Positions 13,729 to 21,535 of a stretch of 30,120 nucleotides of DNA are shown here, one piece after another. The notes under the pieces were generated by a model. It was not told the DNA's origin, ran no database searches, and saw only the letters and a program-made list of their open reading frames with translations. The stretch comes from an uncultured Clostridia bacterium. Its GTDB lineage: Bacteria; Bacillota; Clostridia; Oscillospirales; Acutalibacteraceae. A program made the position numbers and the translations under genes. How positions within the stretch are numbered: position 1 is the first letter of the stretch; the number at the start of each line of letters is the position of its first letter. The stretch spans positions 1 to 30,120 of the forward strand of contig CANQSG010000007.1 in the NCBI GenBank assembly GCA_947626485.1, written 5' to 3'.

Positions 13729-15942
13729 ATGCGTTTGAAAAAACAAACGGCCTGCCTGCTGACGGCGGCGCTGCTGCTGTCCTGCCTGTTCGGCGCGGGG
13801 GCGCTGCCCACCTTTGCGGCGGGGGAAAACGAGCTGGAATTTCACGCCGACGGCGACGGCACCTGTTCCGTGCGCGCGGCCGACCGGTCGCAGATGCGCG
13901 GCAAGGTCGTCGTCCCCGCCGAGAGCCCGGCGGGCGACACCGTGACGGTGGTCGAAAACGGCGGGTTCAGCAGCTGCTTCGACTTGACCGAAGTCGAACT
14001 TCCCGACACCGTGACGCGAATCGGCGAAGCCGCCTTCAGCGGCAGCGACGCGCTCGAAAAAATCACCCTTCCGGCGGGATTGAAAGGCATCGGGTCGGAA
14101 GCCTTCCGTTCCTGCAAAATCGCCGCGCTCCATATCCCGGCGCAGGTGACGGAAATCGGGTCGGGCATCGTCACCAACTGCCCCGACCTCGTAGAAATCA
14201 CGGTCGACGCGCAAAACCCCGCCTATTCCGCCGCGGGCAACTGCCTGATCGAGACCGGGACAAAGACGGTGATCGCGGGCTGCAAGGCCAGCAAAATCCC
14301 GACCGGCGTCGAAAAAATCGGCTATATCGCCTTTGAGGACTGCGTGGGGCTGACCGAGATCGACGTCCCCGTCGGCGTGACCGAAATCGGCACCGACGCC
14401 TTTCTGCGCTGCACGTCGCTCGCCCGCGTCGGCCTTCCGGACGGCCTCGAAACGCTCGGGTACAGCGCCTTTGACAGCTGCAAAAGCCTGACGCGCATCG
14501 ACCTGCCGGACACCCTGCGAATCCTGATGGACGCCGCCTTTATGGACAGCGGGCTGACGGCCGTCGCGATCCCGGCGAGCGTCGAGAAAATCGAGGTTCT
14601 GGCCTTTGCCGGCTGCGTCGACCTCGCCGCCGTCACGGCCAAACCGGGCAGCGCCGTCTACCACAGCGCGGACAACTGCCTGATCGAGACCGAGACGAAG
14701 ACCCTCGTCGTGGGCTGCAAAAACAGCAAAATTCCCGACGGCGTGGAGATCATCGGCGAATCCGCCTTTAACGGCCACACCGGCCTTGCCGAGATCGACA
14801 TCCCCGCCGGTGTGACGAAAATCGAGACCTACGCGTTCCGCGGCTGCACCGGGCTGAAACGGGTCAGCCTCCCCGCCGGTCTGCGGCAGATGGGCAGCTA
14901 CACCTTTGCCGAGACCGCGCTGCGCGAGCTGCATATCCCGGCGAGCACGACCGAAATCGGCCCCGGGACGCTCGCCTTCTGCGCCGACATCGACGTCATC
15001 ACGGTCGAAGCGGGCAACCCCGCCTATCACAGCGCGGACAACTGCCTGATCCAAACCGACACCGGGATCCTCTTCGAGGGCAGCAACGTCGCCCAGATCC
15101 CGGACGGCGTCCGCGAGCTCCTCGAAGGCGCCTTTGAAGGCCGCGCGCGGCTGGCCTCCATCGCGATCCCCGAGAGCGTCGAGTTTATCGGTCACGCCGC
15201 CTTTGCCGGCTGCACCGCGCTGAAAACCGTGACGCTCAGCTCGCCGAACGTGGTCAAGAATATCCAGTTCGACGGCGGCAGCGACGGCATGCTCTTTTCC
15301 TACGCGACGGCGGCCTATCTGAGGGCGGACATTCCCGGCGACTTCCTGCCCGCCTTCGCGGAGGCCTTCCCGAACAAACAGGAGGTCACGCTCAACGGCA
15401 CGGCATACATATTATATACCACGGCGAGCAGCCAACAGGCCGACGAGGAAACCGGCGTGCAGCTCGAGGCCGCGGCGGGGGTTTTGCCGCCCGAAGCCGT
15501 GCTGACGGTCGAGCCGGTCGAGTCGCCCGATTTCGCGCTCGACGGCGCGGACAAATACACGGCGTTCGACATCTCGCTGGAGATCAACGGCAGCAAAATT
15601 CAACCGAACGGCAAAGTTAAGGTCACGCTGCCGATCCCGGCGGGCTATGACAAGGCAAAATTGACGGTTTACCGCGTCGAGGCGGACGGGTCGAAGACGG
15701 AATTGCCCTGCACCGTCAACGGCGACGCTGTGACTTTTGAAACCGACCATTTCAGCGTCTATCTCCTCGCGGAAAAATCTACGACGCCCGCGACCGAGGC
15801 GACGGAATCGACCGAATCGACCGAAGACGCCGCCACGCCCCCGATGGGCGAGAATGGCGCGCTTGTCCTCTGGAGCACGCTTTTCGCCTGTGCCGCCGCG
15901 ATCCTGCTCGTCCTGTGCGTCCGACGCAAAAAATCCGTGTGA
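13729..15942 (+). CDS. BspA-like leucine-rich-repeat surface protein 2
   Basis: 737 residues. Signal peptide (RLKKQTACLLTAALLLSCLF, cleavage likely after TFAA). The long LRR_5 array (about 55-560) includes several NCLIET blocks (AAGNCLIETGTKTVIAGC, SADNCLIETETKTLVVGC) that break the repeats regularly. The same C-terminal beta domain, Thr/Glu linker, TPPMGEN motif, membrane helix and VRRKKSV tail follow as in protein 1. Starts 31 bases behind protein 1 with an equally weak site (AGAGGG before ATG 13729), so it is probably co-transcribed and would share the invertible promoter. Bases 15606-15854 match 13361-13609 with 8 differences. A strong terminator follows. Confidence 0.88.
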   Translation: MRLKKQTACLLTAALLLSCLFGAGALPTFAAGENELEFHADGDGTCSVRAADRSQMRGKVVVPAESPAGDTVTVVENGGFSSCFDLTEVELPDTVTRIGEAAFSGSDALEKITLPAGLKGIGSEAFRSCKIAALHIPAQVTEIGSGIVTNCPDLVEITVDAQNPAYSAAGNCLIETGTKTVIAGCKASKIPTGVEKIGYIAFEDCVGLTEIDVPVGVTEIGTDAFLRCTSLARVGLPDGLETLGYSAFDSCKSLTRIDLPDTLRILMDAAFMDSGLTAVAIPASVEKIEVLAFAGCVDLAAVTAKPGSAVYHSADNCLIETETKTLVVGCKNSKIPDGVEIIGESAFNGHTGLAEIDIPAGVTKIETYAFRGCTGLKRVSLPAGLRQMGSYTFAETALRELHIPASTTEIGPGTLAFCADIDVITVEAGNPAYHSADNCLIQTDTGILFEGSNVAQIPDGVRELLEGAFEGRARLASIAIPESVEFIGHAAFAGCTALKTVTLSSPNVVKNIQFDGGSDGMLFSYATAAYLRADIPGDFLPAFAEAFPNKQEVTLNGTAYILYTTASSQQADEETGVQLEAAAGVLPPEAVLTVEPVESPDFALDGADKYTAFDISLEINGSKIQPNGKVKVTLPIPAGYDKAKLTVYRVEADGSKTELPCTVNGDAVTFETDHFSVYLLAEKSTTPATEATESTESTEDAATPPMGENGALVLWSTLFACAAAILLVLCVRRKKSV

Positions 15943-15981
15943 TCCTTCCTTTTGCGGAAAGGTTCGCCTTTCCGACCGTTC

Positions 15982-16024
15982 AAAACGGGACGCAGTGTGC
16001 GGCGCTGCGTCCCGTTTTTTTCGT
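15982..16024 (+). terminator. Terminator of the LRR surface operon
   Basis: AAAACGGGACGCAG (15982-15995) pairs with CTGCGTCCCGTTTT (16005-16018), then more T to 16023. A second small hairpin, CGGAAAGG-TTCG-CCTTTCCG, precedes it at 15955-15974. The rest of the gap to 16280 holds the promoter at 16135 and a GC-rich leader. Confidence 0.9.
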
Positions 16025-16134
16025 TTTTCGGGGCGGGGCGGGACTGCCGGTTGTGGGCGGAAAAATTTTCGGCACAAGGGGTTGTGGTGCGGCAGTTCGA
16101 CCGAAAAAATCGGAATTTTTTGCGAAGAAAATGG

Positions 16135-16163
16135 TTGTTTTTTTCGGCGCGGCGTGGTATAAT
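16135..16163 (+). promoter_or_regulatory. Promoter of cohesin-like gene 1
   Basis: TTGTTT (16135-16140), 17-bp spacer with CGGCG, TGG-TATAAT (16158-16163), preceded by A/T-rich tracts that could act as an UP element. The leader is about 110 nt and contains a GCGG-TTTTCG-CCGC hairpin. Confidence 0.75.
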
Positions 16164-16280
16164 GAGGGCGTATCCTGAAAATCGGGGCGGTGTCTCGTTT
16201 TGGGCGCGCCGCGGTTTTCGCGTGGCAAGAAATTCCGACCGGCGGTTTTCGCCGCGCGGAGGGCAAGGAGGAGCCGAAGG

Positions 16281-17411
16281 ATGAAAAAACAAGGCAAAAA
16301 ATGGCTGGCGGTGCTGCTGACCTGCGCGCTGCTGGCGACGATGGGGCTGACGGCGTTTGCGGCGGGTGACCCCGTCGAGGTCACGCTCGTGGGCGAAAAG
16401 ACGGTCGAAGCGGGCGGCGCCTACACCGTGACGGTGCAGGCCGACAAGGCGAAGGCCGGCGGCATTCAGGGCACCCTTACCTATAATACAGAGTATTTCA
16501 CGTTTGACAACGTCTCGGTCACGGCCGACTTCGCCGCGGCGAACCACCTGGCGGCGGCGGCAGGCGAGAGCACGACCGACACCGCGGAGCTCTTCCGCCA
16601 CAGCGACGGCAAGCTGACCTTCGTCCTGCTCGCCGGCGGGGAAGGCAGCGACTGGATCACCGTCCACTTCACGGCGGCCGACGCGGCGGGCACGGCGGAT
16701 TTCGCGCTTGAGGCCTTAAGCGTTTCGGACGCGGTCGGCAGCGGCCTGCAAACCGCGACGGCGGCGAACTTGACCGACGTGCAGGTGACGAAGGCCAAAG
16801 ACCCGATCGGCGAGCTGACGATGGACGGCGCGACTGTCCGCACCGACGGCACCGCCGACCTGCGCTGGCAGGTCACGAATGTGACAGACATCGCGGGCGC
16901 CGACGGCGCGAAGGTCGAGTTCGGCGTGATCATGCTGCCGAAGATCGTCCTCGGCGACGGCGAGCTGGTCTGCGACCCCGAGCACGAGTATTCCTACGGC
17001 GACAAAACCTTTAAAGCCACGATCGCCAAGGTCGAGGTCGATTCGATTCCCGCGGCCGAGCTGCTGTATGCGACGCTCGGCGGTTCGGGAGAGGAACGCT
17101 GGCGCCAGAAATTCGCCGCCCGCGCCTTTTTGAAGGTCGGCGACGAGGTCGTCTATTCCGCGAACACCGCCGCCGATAAGGGCATCACCGCCGGCACGAG
17201 CGTCCGCGCCTGTACCGACGTCGCGAAGGCCATCGGCGAGAAGATCGAGGCGCAGGGCGACAGCGAGTATTTCAAAACGGGCGCGGAGGCGTGGTCGGCG
17301 CTGAAAGCCAAAGCGACCGACAGCTGGGGATCCGACGAATACACGGGCGTCGTCGAGCAGATCAAGACCTACCTCGACGCGCACGACGGCACCTTCCCCT
17401 GGCTGCAATAA
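16281..17411 (+). CDS. Secreted cohesin-like protein 1
   Basis: 376 residues. Signal peptide MKKQGKKWLAVLLTCALL ending GLTAFA|AGD. Residues about 30-160 resemble the beta-sandwich cohesin/CBM2-3 type (VEVTLVGEKTVEAGG, GGIQGTLTYNTEYFTFDNVS). A linker is followed by a second domain starting LTMDGATVRTDGTADLRWQV (about 180) that ends with KFAARAFLKVGDEVVYS and SVRACTDVAKAI. No anchor is visible. The start is ATG 16281 with AAGGAGG upstream; the longer frame from 16200 precedes the signal peptide and is rejected. Paralogue of the 18180-19220 gene, sharing both domains in order. The role may be binding a partner or polysaccharide at the cell surface; the cohesin link is from pattern only. Confidence 0.75.
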   Translation: MKKQGKKWLAVLLTCALLATMGLTAFAAGDPVEVTLVGEKTVEAGGAYTVTVQADKAKAGGIQGTLTYNTEYFTFDNVSVTADFAAANHLAAAAGESTTDTAELFRHSDGKLTFVLLAGGEGSDWITVHFTAADAAGTADFALEALSVSDAVGSGLQTATAANLTDVQVTKAKDPIGELTMDGATVRTDGTADLRWQVTNVTDIAGADGAKVEFGVIMLPKIVLGDGELVCDPEHEYSYGDKTFKATIAKVEVDSIPAAELLYATLGGSGEERWRQKFAARAFLKVGDEVVYSANTAADKGITAGTSVRACTDVAKAIGEKIEAQGDSEYFKTGAEAWSALKAKATDSWGSDEYTGVVEQIKTYLDAHDGTFPWLQ

Positions 17412-17453
17412 GCCCCTTTTCGAGCGAACGACAAATCCCAAGGAGGGTTTTGC

Positions 17454-17846
17454 ATGAAACGTAGCATTGCAATTCTGCTGTTGGCGCTGCTGCTCGCCGC
17501 CGCGATGATCGGCTGCAAGCGCAAGCCGGCGGGCGGCGGGGACGGCTCCTCGACCCCCGCGACCGGCGCGGACGGCGCGTCGAGCGGCGTCACCGTCGTG
17601 ATCGAGGACGACAGCAGCGAGCCGGAGCTGACCTCGTCCGAGCTCGAACAGCTCGCGTCGGAATGGCAGACCGCCAGCGCCACGCTCGGCTTCTCGAACG
17701 CCAGCTCGACGAACAACGGCGGAACGACGAATAACAGCGGCGCCAATAACGGCGGCGGAAACAACGGCGGCAGCGGCAACGCCTCAAACAACAGCAGCAC
17801 GACCTCCGGCGGCAACACCTCGGGCTATTTCCCGGGAGCTTATTAA
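17454..17846 (+). CDS. Small Asn/Gly/Ser-rich lipoprotein
   Basis: 130 residues. Lipoprotein signal: KRSIAILLLALLLAAAMIGC with Cys21. An acidic stretch VVIEDDSSEPELTSSELEQL follows (about 50-69), then a low-complexity tail of Asn, Gly, Ser and Thr to the end (about 85-130). AGGAGG at 17441-17446 precedes ATG 17454. Lies 42 bases behind cohesin-like gene 1 and is probably co-transcribed. It could be a membrane-tethered partner of that secreted protein; no family recognised. Confidence 0.75.
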   Translation: MKRSIAILLLALLLAAAMIGCKRKPAGGGDGSSTPATGADGASSGVTVVIEDDSSEPELTSSELEQLASEWQTASATLGFSNASSTNNGGTTNNSGANNGGGNNGGSGNASNNSSTTSGGNTSGYFPGAY

Positions 17847-17874
17847 CCGCCCAGATACATTATATATAATATAC

Positions 17875-17968
17875 GTCCGCGAAGCGGACACCGCCACTCT
17901 TCACTCTTCACTCTTCACTCTTCACTCTTCACTCTTCACTCTTCACTCTTCACTCTTAGTTCTTCACT
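17875..17968. repeat. Dispersed hairpin plus 7-bp tandem repeat, long copy
   Basis: Perfect hairpin GTCCGC-GAA-GCGGAC (17875-17889), ACCGC, then nine exact CACTCTT units (17895-17957) and AGTTCTTCACT. The related copy at 2030-2082 has three units. The remaining gap between 17846 and 18179 holds an AT-rich TATATATAATATA run and the promoter at 18021. Confidence 0.9.
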
Positions 17969-18020
17969 TCTTTTGTTAATATGCAAAAAAATATTGCCGA
18001 AAAACCGTCAAAAATTAGGC

Positions 18021-18049
18021 TTGCAATTTTTTTAGTTCGGTGATAGAAT
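18021..18049 (+). promoter_or_regulatory. Promoter of cohesin-like gene 2
   Basis: TTGCAA (18021-18026), 17-bp T-rich spacer, TGA-TAGAAT (18044-18049), with A-tracts upstream. The leader is about 125 nt. Confidence 0.7.
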
Positions 18050-18179
18050 GTTACATGAGAAAGCATCTCTGTCTGAGGGCTCCGATCGCCCGCTGCCGCG
18101 CCGCCTTTTCGGCACGGCGTGAAAAATCGGAACTTTGATTTGCTTGCTCCTGCAAGAAACAAGTTAAGGAGGAATCGAT

Positions 18180-19220
18180 ATGAAAAAGCAATTCAAAAAA
18201 TGGACGTCCGGCCTTCTGGCGGCGGCGCTCATCTCGACGATGGGGCTCACCGCGTTTGCCGAAGATGCGACGTCCGTGACCGCCAAGCTGACCGGTAAGG
18301 AAACCGCGGCGCCGGGCGACACCATCTCCATCCAGCTCGAAGCCGAAAAGAACGTCGGCGGTATGCAAGGCACCGTGGATTACGATGAGAGCAAGGTCGA
18401 GCTCGACAAGATCAGCGTGACTTCGGAATTCGCCGCCGCGAACCATATTGAAAAGGACAGCGGCGAGAACGACCTTTTCAACGACGACAAGAGCGCGGTC
18501 AAGTTTGTGCTCCTGTCGGATAACGCGGAGTCGAAAGTCTGGATCACCCTGCAATTCAAGGTGAAAGAGGACGCGACCGAAAGCGCGTTCTTTGACCTGA
18601 AAGACGTTAAAGTCTCGAACAGCGCCGGCACCGCTTACATCGATGCTTCTGAGACCGACGACCTCACCGTCAAGATCGAAAAACCCAAGCTGCAAATGAA
18701 CGGTGCGACGGTTCGCAAGAACGGCGACCCCGACATCCGCTTCAGCGTCACCCGCCTCGATACGACCTCCACGATCGAGGAAGTCGGCGTCATCATGATC
18801 CCGAAGGCGCTGCTGGACGAAGGCGAAGTCCTCGAAGCGACGAAAGAGGAATACGGCAAAGATACCAAATACAAAGCGAAGATCGCGAAAGGCACCGGCG
18901 CTGATCTGGACACGAATACCGACATTGTCGCGAACCTGGTCGGCACGGATTCCAGCAAATTCTTTAAGCAGCAGATCGCCGCGCGCGCCTACTTCAAGAT
19001 CGAGGGCGAATATTATTACACCGATAATGCGATCCCCGCGAACAACATCGCCGGCGGTACGAGCGTCCGCTCCTGTGCCGAAGTCGCCAAGGCCATCGCG
19101 TCCGCGAAAAATATTTCGATTGACGACGTGAACGCGGGCGAACCCTCGACCTGGTCGTATGAAGACTACACGGCAATCATCGCGAAGCTCGCTGATCGCA
19201 GCGATGCGGATCTGCACTAA
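18180..19220 (+). CDS. Secreted cohesin-like protein 2
   Basis: 346 residues. Signal peptide MKKQFKKWTSGLLAAALIS ending GLTAFA|EDA. The same two-part layout as the 16281-17411 product: a beta-sandwich part (VTAKLTGKETAAPGDTISIQ, GGMQGTVDYDESKVELDKIS) and a second part (LQMNGATVRKNGDPDIRFSV to QIAARAYFKIEGEYYYT and SVRSCAEVAKAI). More lysine- and asparagine-rich than its paralogue and with less extreme GC use. AAGGAGG (18166-18172) precedes ATG 18180. No anchor visible; released or bound by partners. Followed after 13 bases by a 38-residue peptide gene. Function unknown; paralogy is clear. Confidence 0.78.
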   Translation: MKKQFKKWTSGLLAAALISTMGLTAFAEDATSVTAKLTGKETAAPGDTISIQLEAEKNVGGMQGTVDYDESKVELDKISVTSEFAAANHIEKDSGENDLFNDDKSAVKFVLLSDNAESKVWITLQFKVKEDATESAFFDLKDVKVSNSAGTAYIDASETDDLTVKIEKPKLQMNGATVRKNGDPDIRFSVTRLDTTSTIEEVGVIMIPKALLDEGEVLEATKEEYGKDTKYKAKIAKGTGADLDTNTDIVANLVGTDSSKFFKQQIAARAYFKIEGEYYYTDNAIPANNIAGGTSVRSCAEVAKAIASAKNISIDDVNAGEPSTWSYEDYTAIIAKLADRSDADLH

Positions 19221-19233
19221 GGAGGAAACTCGA

Positions 19234-19350
19234 ATGAAAAAAGCATTTGTTGAGCCCGAAGTGAAGCTCACCCCGTATCAGGCGACCGACGCGGTCATGG
19301 TTTTCTCGGTGACGGAATCGGTCGATCCGGACTGGCCGGGGGACGAATAA
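19234..19350 (+). CDS. 38-residue peptide following cohesin-like gene 2
   Basis: Starts MKKAFVEPEVKLTPYQATDA and ends with VDPDWPGDE. GGAGGAAA at 19221-19228 gives a clear ribosome site for ATG 19234; the frame upstream overlaps the preceding gene and is rejected. It has the look of short Clostridial peptides with an MKK..xxPEV start, a hydrophobic middle (AVMVFSV) and an acidic Trp-Pro end. No Cys and no modification or export gene nearby. It could be a small exported or regulatory peptide; no family is claimed. Followed by a strong terminator. Confidence 0.65.
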   Translation: MKKAFVEPEVKLTPYQATDAVMVFSVTESVDPDWPGDE

Positions 19351-19388
19351 GAACCGTCCGCGCCACGGTACAGCAACCCGAACTGCAA

Positions 19389-19426
19389 ACAACCGACAGA
19401 GCACCCGCCCTGTCGGTTGTTTTTTG
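19389..19426 (+). terminator. Terminator of cohesin-like unit 2
   Basis: ACAACCGACAG (19389-19399) and CTGTCGGTTGT (19410-19420) form a perfect 11-bp stem followed by TTTTTG. Confidence 0.92.
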
Positions 19427-20054
19427 TCCTTTTGGGGGAAACACCCGTCCGCCTCGCCCGCCCTGTTCGTCCCGCCCTCGCGCACCCGTCTGCAACTGCT
19501 TCCCGCCCCCCGCGCCGTCCCCGCGCCCGGCTGCGGCAGCGTTTCGGCAGGGACGTCCACCCCCGCTCGCCTCCTCGCCGCCGGGTGCGGGCAATGTTCC
19601 GCGAGGACGTCGTTCTCGCCCCACCCTTCGCCGCCGGGCGCGGGCGCTGTCCGCCCTCCCGCGCACCCGAGAAAACCGCCCGCCCGGCGGTTTTTGTGTT
19701 GCAAGGGGTTCCCCGACGCGCGGGGTGAAGGAAAGGGCGGCGCGGGTGAAGTTTGCCTGCGGTGCGCGCACGGGAAAGGCGGGCGGTGCGCAAACGCAGG
19801 GCGCGGTGCGCTGTGGACAACGGCAGCCGCAGTGAAAAGGGAGCGATTTCGCCGTGGGGCGCTGCGTCGGTGTGCGCGGGACGGCGAAGGGCGGAAACGC
19901 CCGGAAATACGCGGTCTGCGCGCCCGCTACGAGGTGTGGGATTAGCGAACGAGAACAGGGAGCGCAGGCGAAGGGGGTGCGGGAACAGGCGGCGCGGGGC
20001 AAAAACCCCGTCGGCTCCCGCCCGTCCGCAACCGATAGCGCCCCGCCCGGCTTC
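19427..20054. other. GC-rich non-coding stretch
   Basis: No ORF here has a ribosome site and plausible protein sequence; the long open frames translate to Arg/Pro/Ala-rich text typical of GC-rich shadows. A terminator-like hairpin ACCGCC-CGCCC-GGCGGT followed by TTTTG lies at 19675-19695 on the plus strand. Confidence 0.5.
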
Positions 20055-20290
20055 CGGAAAAGCAAAGAAAAATTGTCCGTTTCCCGAAGTCGCGTTTTCA
20101 GAATCGCAACAGAAAACAGTCCGTTTCCCGAAGGTCTGCTTTTCAACAGCAAAACGCGGGATTTCCGCGCCCGGTTTTCGGGACGGCAGCAGAAAAACCG
20201 CCCGGCTGCCGAAGACCGTTTTCGCGACAGCAACAGAAAATTTTGCGCCGCTCTCCGAACGTCCCTTTTCAAACGGCAACAGAAAACCCC
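20055..20290. repeat. Degenerate tandem repeats of about 40-46 bp
   Basis: A TTTTC...GCAACAGAAAA core recurs at about 20106, 20145 (as TCAACAGCAAAA), 20186 (GCAGCAGAAAA), 20230 and 20276, often with CCGAAG/CCGAAC between. Spacing is 40-46 bp with heavy divergence. It lies directly downstream of the minus-strand lipoprotein gene, overlapping its terminator. Confidence 0.55.
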
Positions 20291-20312
20291 CGCCTGCGAA
20301 CGGGCGGGGGTT
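20281..20312 (-). terminator. Terminator of the minus-strand lipoprotein gene
   Basis: On the minus strand AACCCCCGCC (20312-20303) pairs with GGCGGGGGTT (20294-20285), followed by TTCTGTTGC. Confidence 0.8.
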
Positions 20313-20329
20313 GGCGTGCGGGGTGCGGC

Positions 20330-21409
20330 TTATTCGGTCGGGTATTTCAGCTTTTTGACTTGGAAGCGGTCGACGGCGAAGTTGTTGATCTTGACCTCGA
20401 GCTGCTCGCCGAGGGCGCGGATGGAATCGTTGTACTCGTCCTCTTTGAGCATCCAGAGGATCGTGTCGGTCATCTGATCGAGATAATAGGGGTCGGCGGA
20501 AATGTCCTTGCGGACGATCAGCCGCAGCCCGGCGTTGTCCTCGAGCTCGATGAGCTTGCACTCGCCGACCGCCATCTTCTTGATCTCGTCGAACTGCTCA
20601 TCGGGCGTGTCGGTATTTTCGCTGCCGAGCACCGTCGCGTTGGCGTCCTGGGGCTTGGGCGAATCGTCGTCGCCGTCGGTCGTCTGCTCGTCGGTCGCGC
20701 CGTTGTAGTCCTTATACACGTCGGCGAAGGCCTTGCCGGCTTTGAGCTGTTCGAGATAGCCGTTGAACTTGTCGCGGGTCGTCTTGATCTCGTCCTCGGT
20801 CTGCCCCGAGAAGCTGGCGGAAAGCTCGTCGACCAGCACGAAATCGTCGGCCAGGGTCTTTTGAATGTCGGCCATCGGCACGGCCTTCTCGCCGCCCTCG
20901 CCGTAGAGCTTTTTGAAATAGGTGTTGGACAGCAGCGAGTAGGACGAGGCCTTTTCAAAGGAGGCAAAGCTGACGCCGTTGGCCTCGTAAACCGTGTTGT
21001 AACCGTAATAATTCCAATAATAGGAGTTCTGGTTGTCGAGCGCCTGCTTGTCCTCGTCGCTCGGGGTCAGGTTCAGCTCGTCGCACTTCTGCTGATAGAC
21101 CGTGTAGGCGCGCAGCAGCTCGACGGCGCGATCCTTGACCCAGGTGACGTAGTCCTTGTCGTCGATCTTCTCGGCGTAAAAATCGATCTGGGAGGCGGTG
21201 CTGCCGGACGAGGTATCGTCCGCCTGCGCGTCGGAAATTTTGGTTTTCGCCTCGCTGTCGGCCTGCAGCAGCGCGTAAACGTAGAGGGCGGAAGAATAGG
21301 GCGTGTCGCCCACCGTCACGGCGACCTCGTCCTTCGCGTGGCAGGCGCCGAGCGTCAGGCAGGCGACGAGCGCGAGCGCCGCCGAAAGAATTCTGAAACA
21401 AGTCTTCAT
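20330..21409 (-). CDS. SurA/PrsA-like chaperone lipoprotein
   Basis: 359 residues. Lipoprotein signal MKTCFRILSAALALVACLTL with lipobox LGAC (Cys23), so it is outside the cell and anchored in the membrane. VAVTVGDTPYSSALYVYALL (about 28-47) is the usual start of SurA-N-like domains; the middle is helical (KDRAVELLRAYTVYQQKCDE) and an acidic insert with TDGDDDSPKPQ lies at about 255-270. The parvulin catalytic core is not obvious, so isomerase activity is doubtful. ATG 21409 has GGAGG 6-10 bases upstream; the longer start at 21487 lies at the promoter. Likely helps secreted proteins such as those encoded upstream to fold, which is inference. Confidence 0.75.
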   Translation of the reverse strand: MKTCFRILSAALALVACLTLGACHAKDEVAVTVGDTPYSSALYVYALLQADSEAKTKISDAQADDTSSGSTASQIDFYAEKIDDKDYVTWVKDRAVELLRAYTVYQQKCDELNLTPSDEDKQALDNQNSYYWNYYGYNTVYEANGVSFASFEKASSYSLLSNTYFKKLYGEGGEKAVPMADIQKTLADDFVLVDELSASFSGQTEDEIKTTRDKFNGYLEQLKAGKAFADVYKDYNGATDEQTTDGDDDSPKPQDANATVLGSENTDTPDEQFDEIKKMAVGECKLIELEDNAGLRLIVRKDISADPYYLDQMTDTILWMLKEDEYNDSIRALGEQLEVKINNFAVDRFQVKKLKYPTE

Positions 21410-21478
21410 GCAAGATCCTCCGATTTCGTCCGTGCATTGCCGCCGGGCGCGCCGACGCAACGGAACGGGATTTTTTCC

Positions 21479-21507
21479 ATTATACAATACTCCGCGCGAA
21501 AAGTAAA
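21479..21507 (-). promoter_or_regulatory. Promoter of the SurA-like lipoprotein gene
   Basis: Minus strand: TTTACT (21507-21502), 17-bp spacer, TATAAT (21484-21479). Leader of about 60 nt. Confidence 0.65.
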
Positions 21508-21535
21508 GGGCAAAAGGGCAAAATCCGCCGCGCGG

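Noticed and set aside
12069..13811. 580-residue minus-strand ORF over LRR gene 1
   Set aside because: Shadow of the repeat-rich GC sequence; composition is not protein-like and no start signal is seen.
13507..15195. 562-residue minus-strand ORF over LRR gene 2
   Set aside because: Same reason: its apparent repeats (DLGD, GAAA, FRRH) merely mirror the LRR periodicity.
17895..17957. CRISPR-like appearance of the CACTCTT array
   Set aside because: Units are 7 bp without spacers; this is a simple tandem repeat.
19417..19945. ORFs of 100-173 residues in the GC-rich gap
   Set aside because: Pro/Arg/Ala-rich translations, no ribosome sites, interrupted by terminator hairpins.
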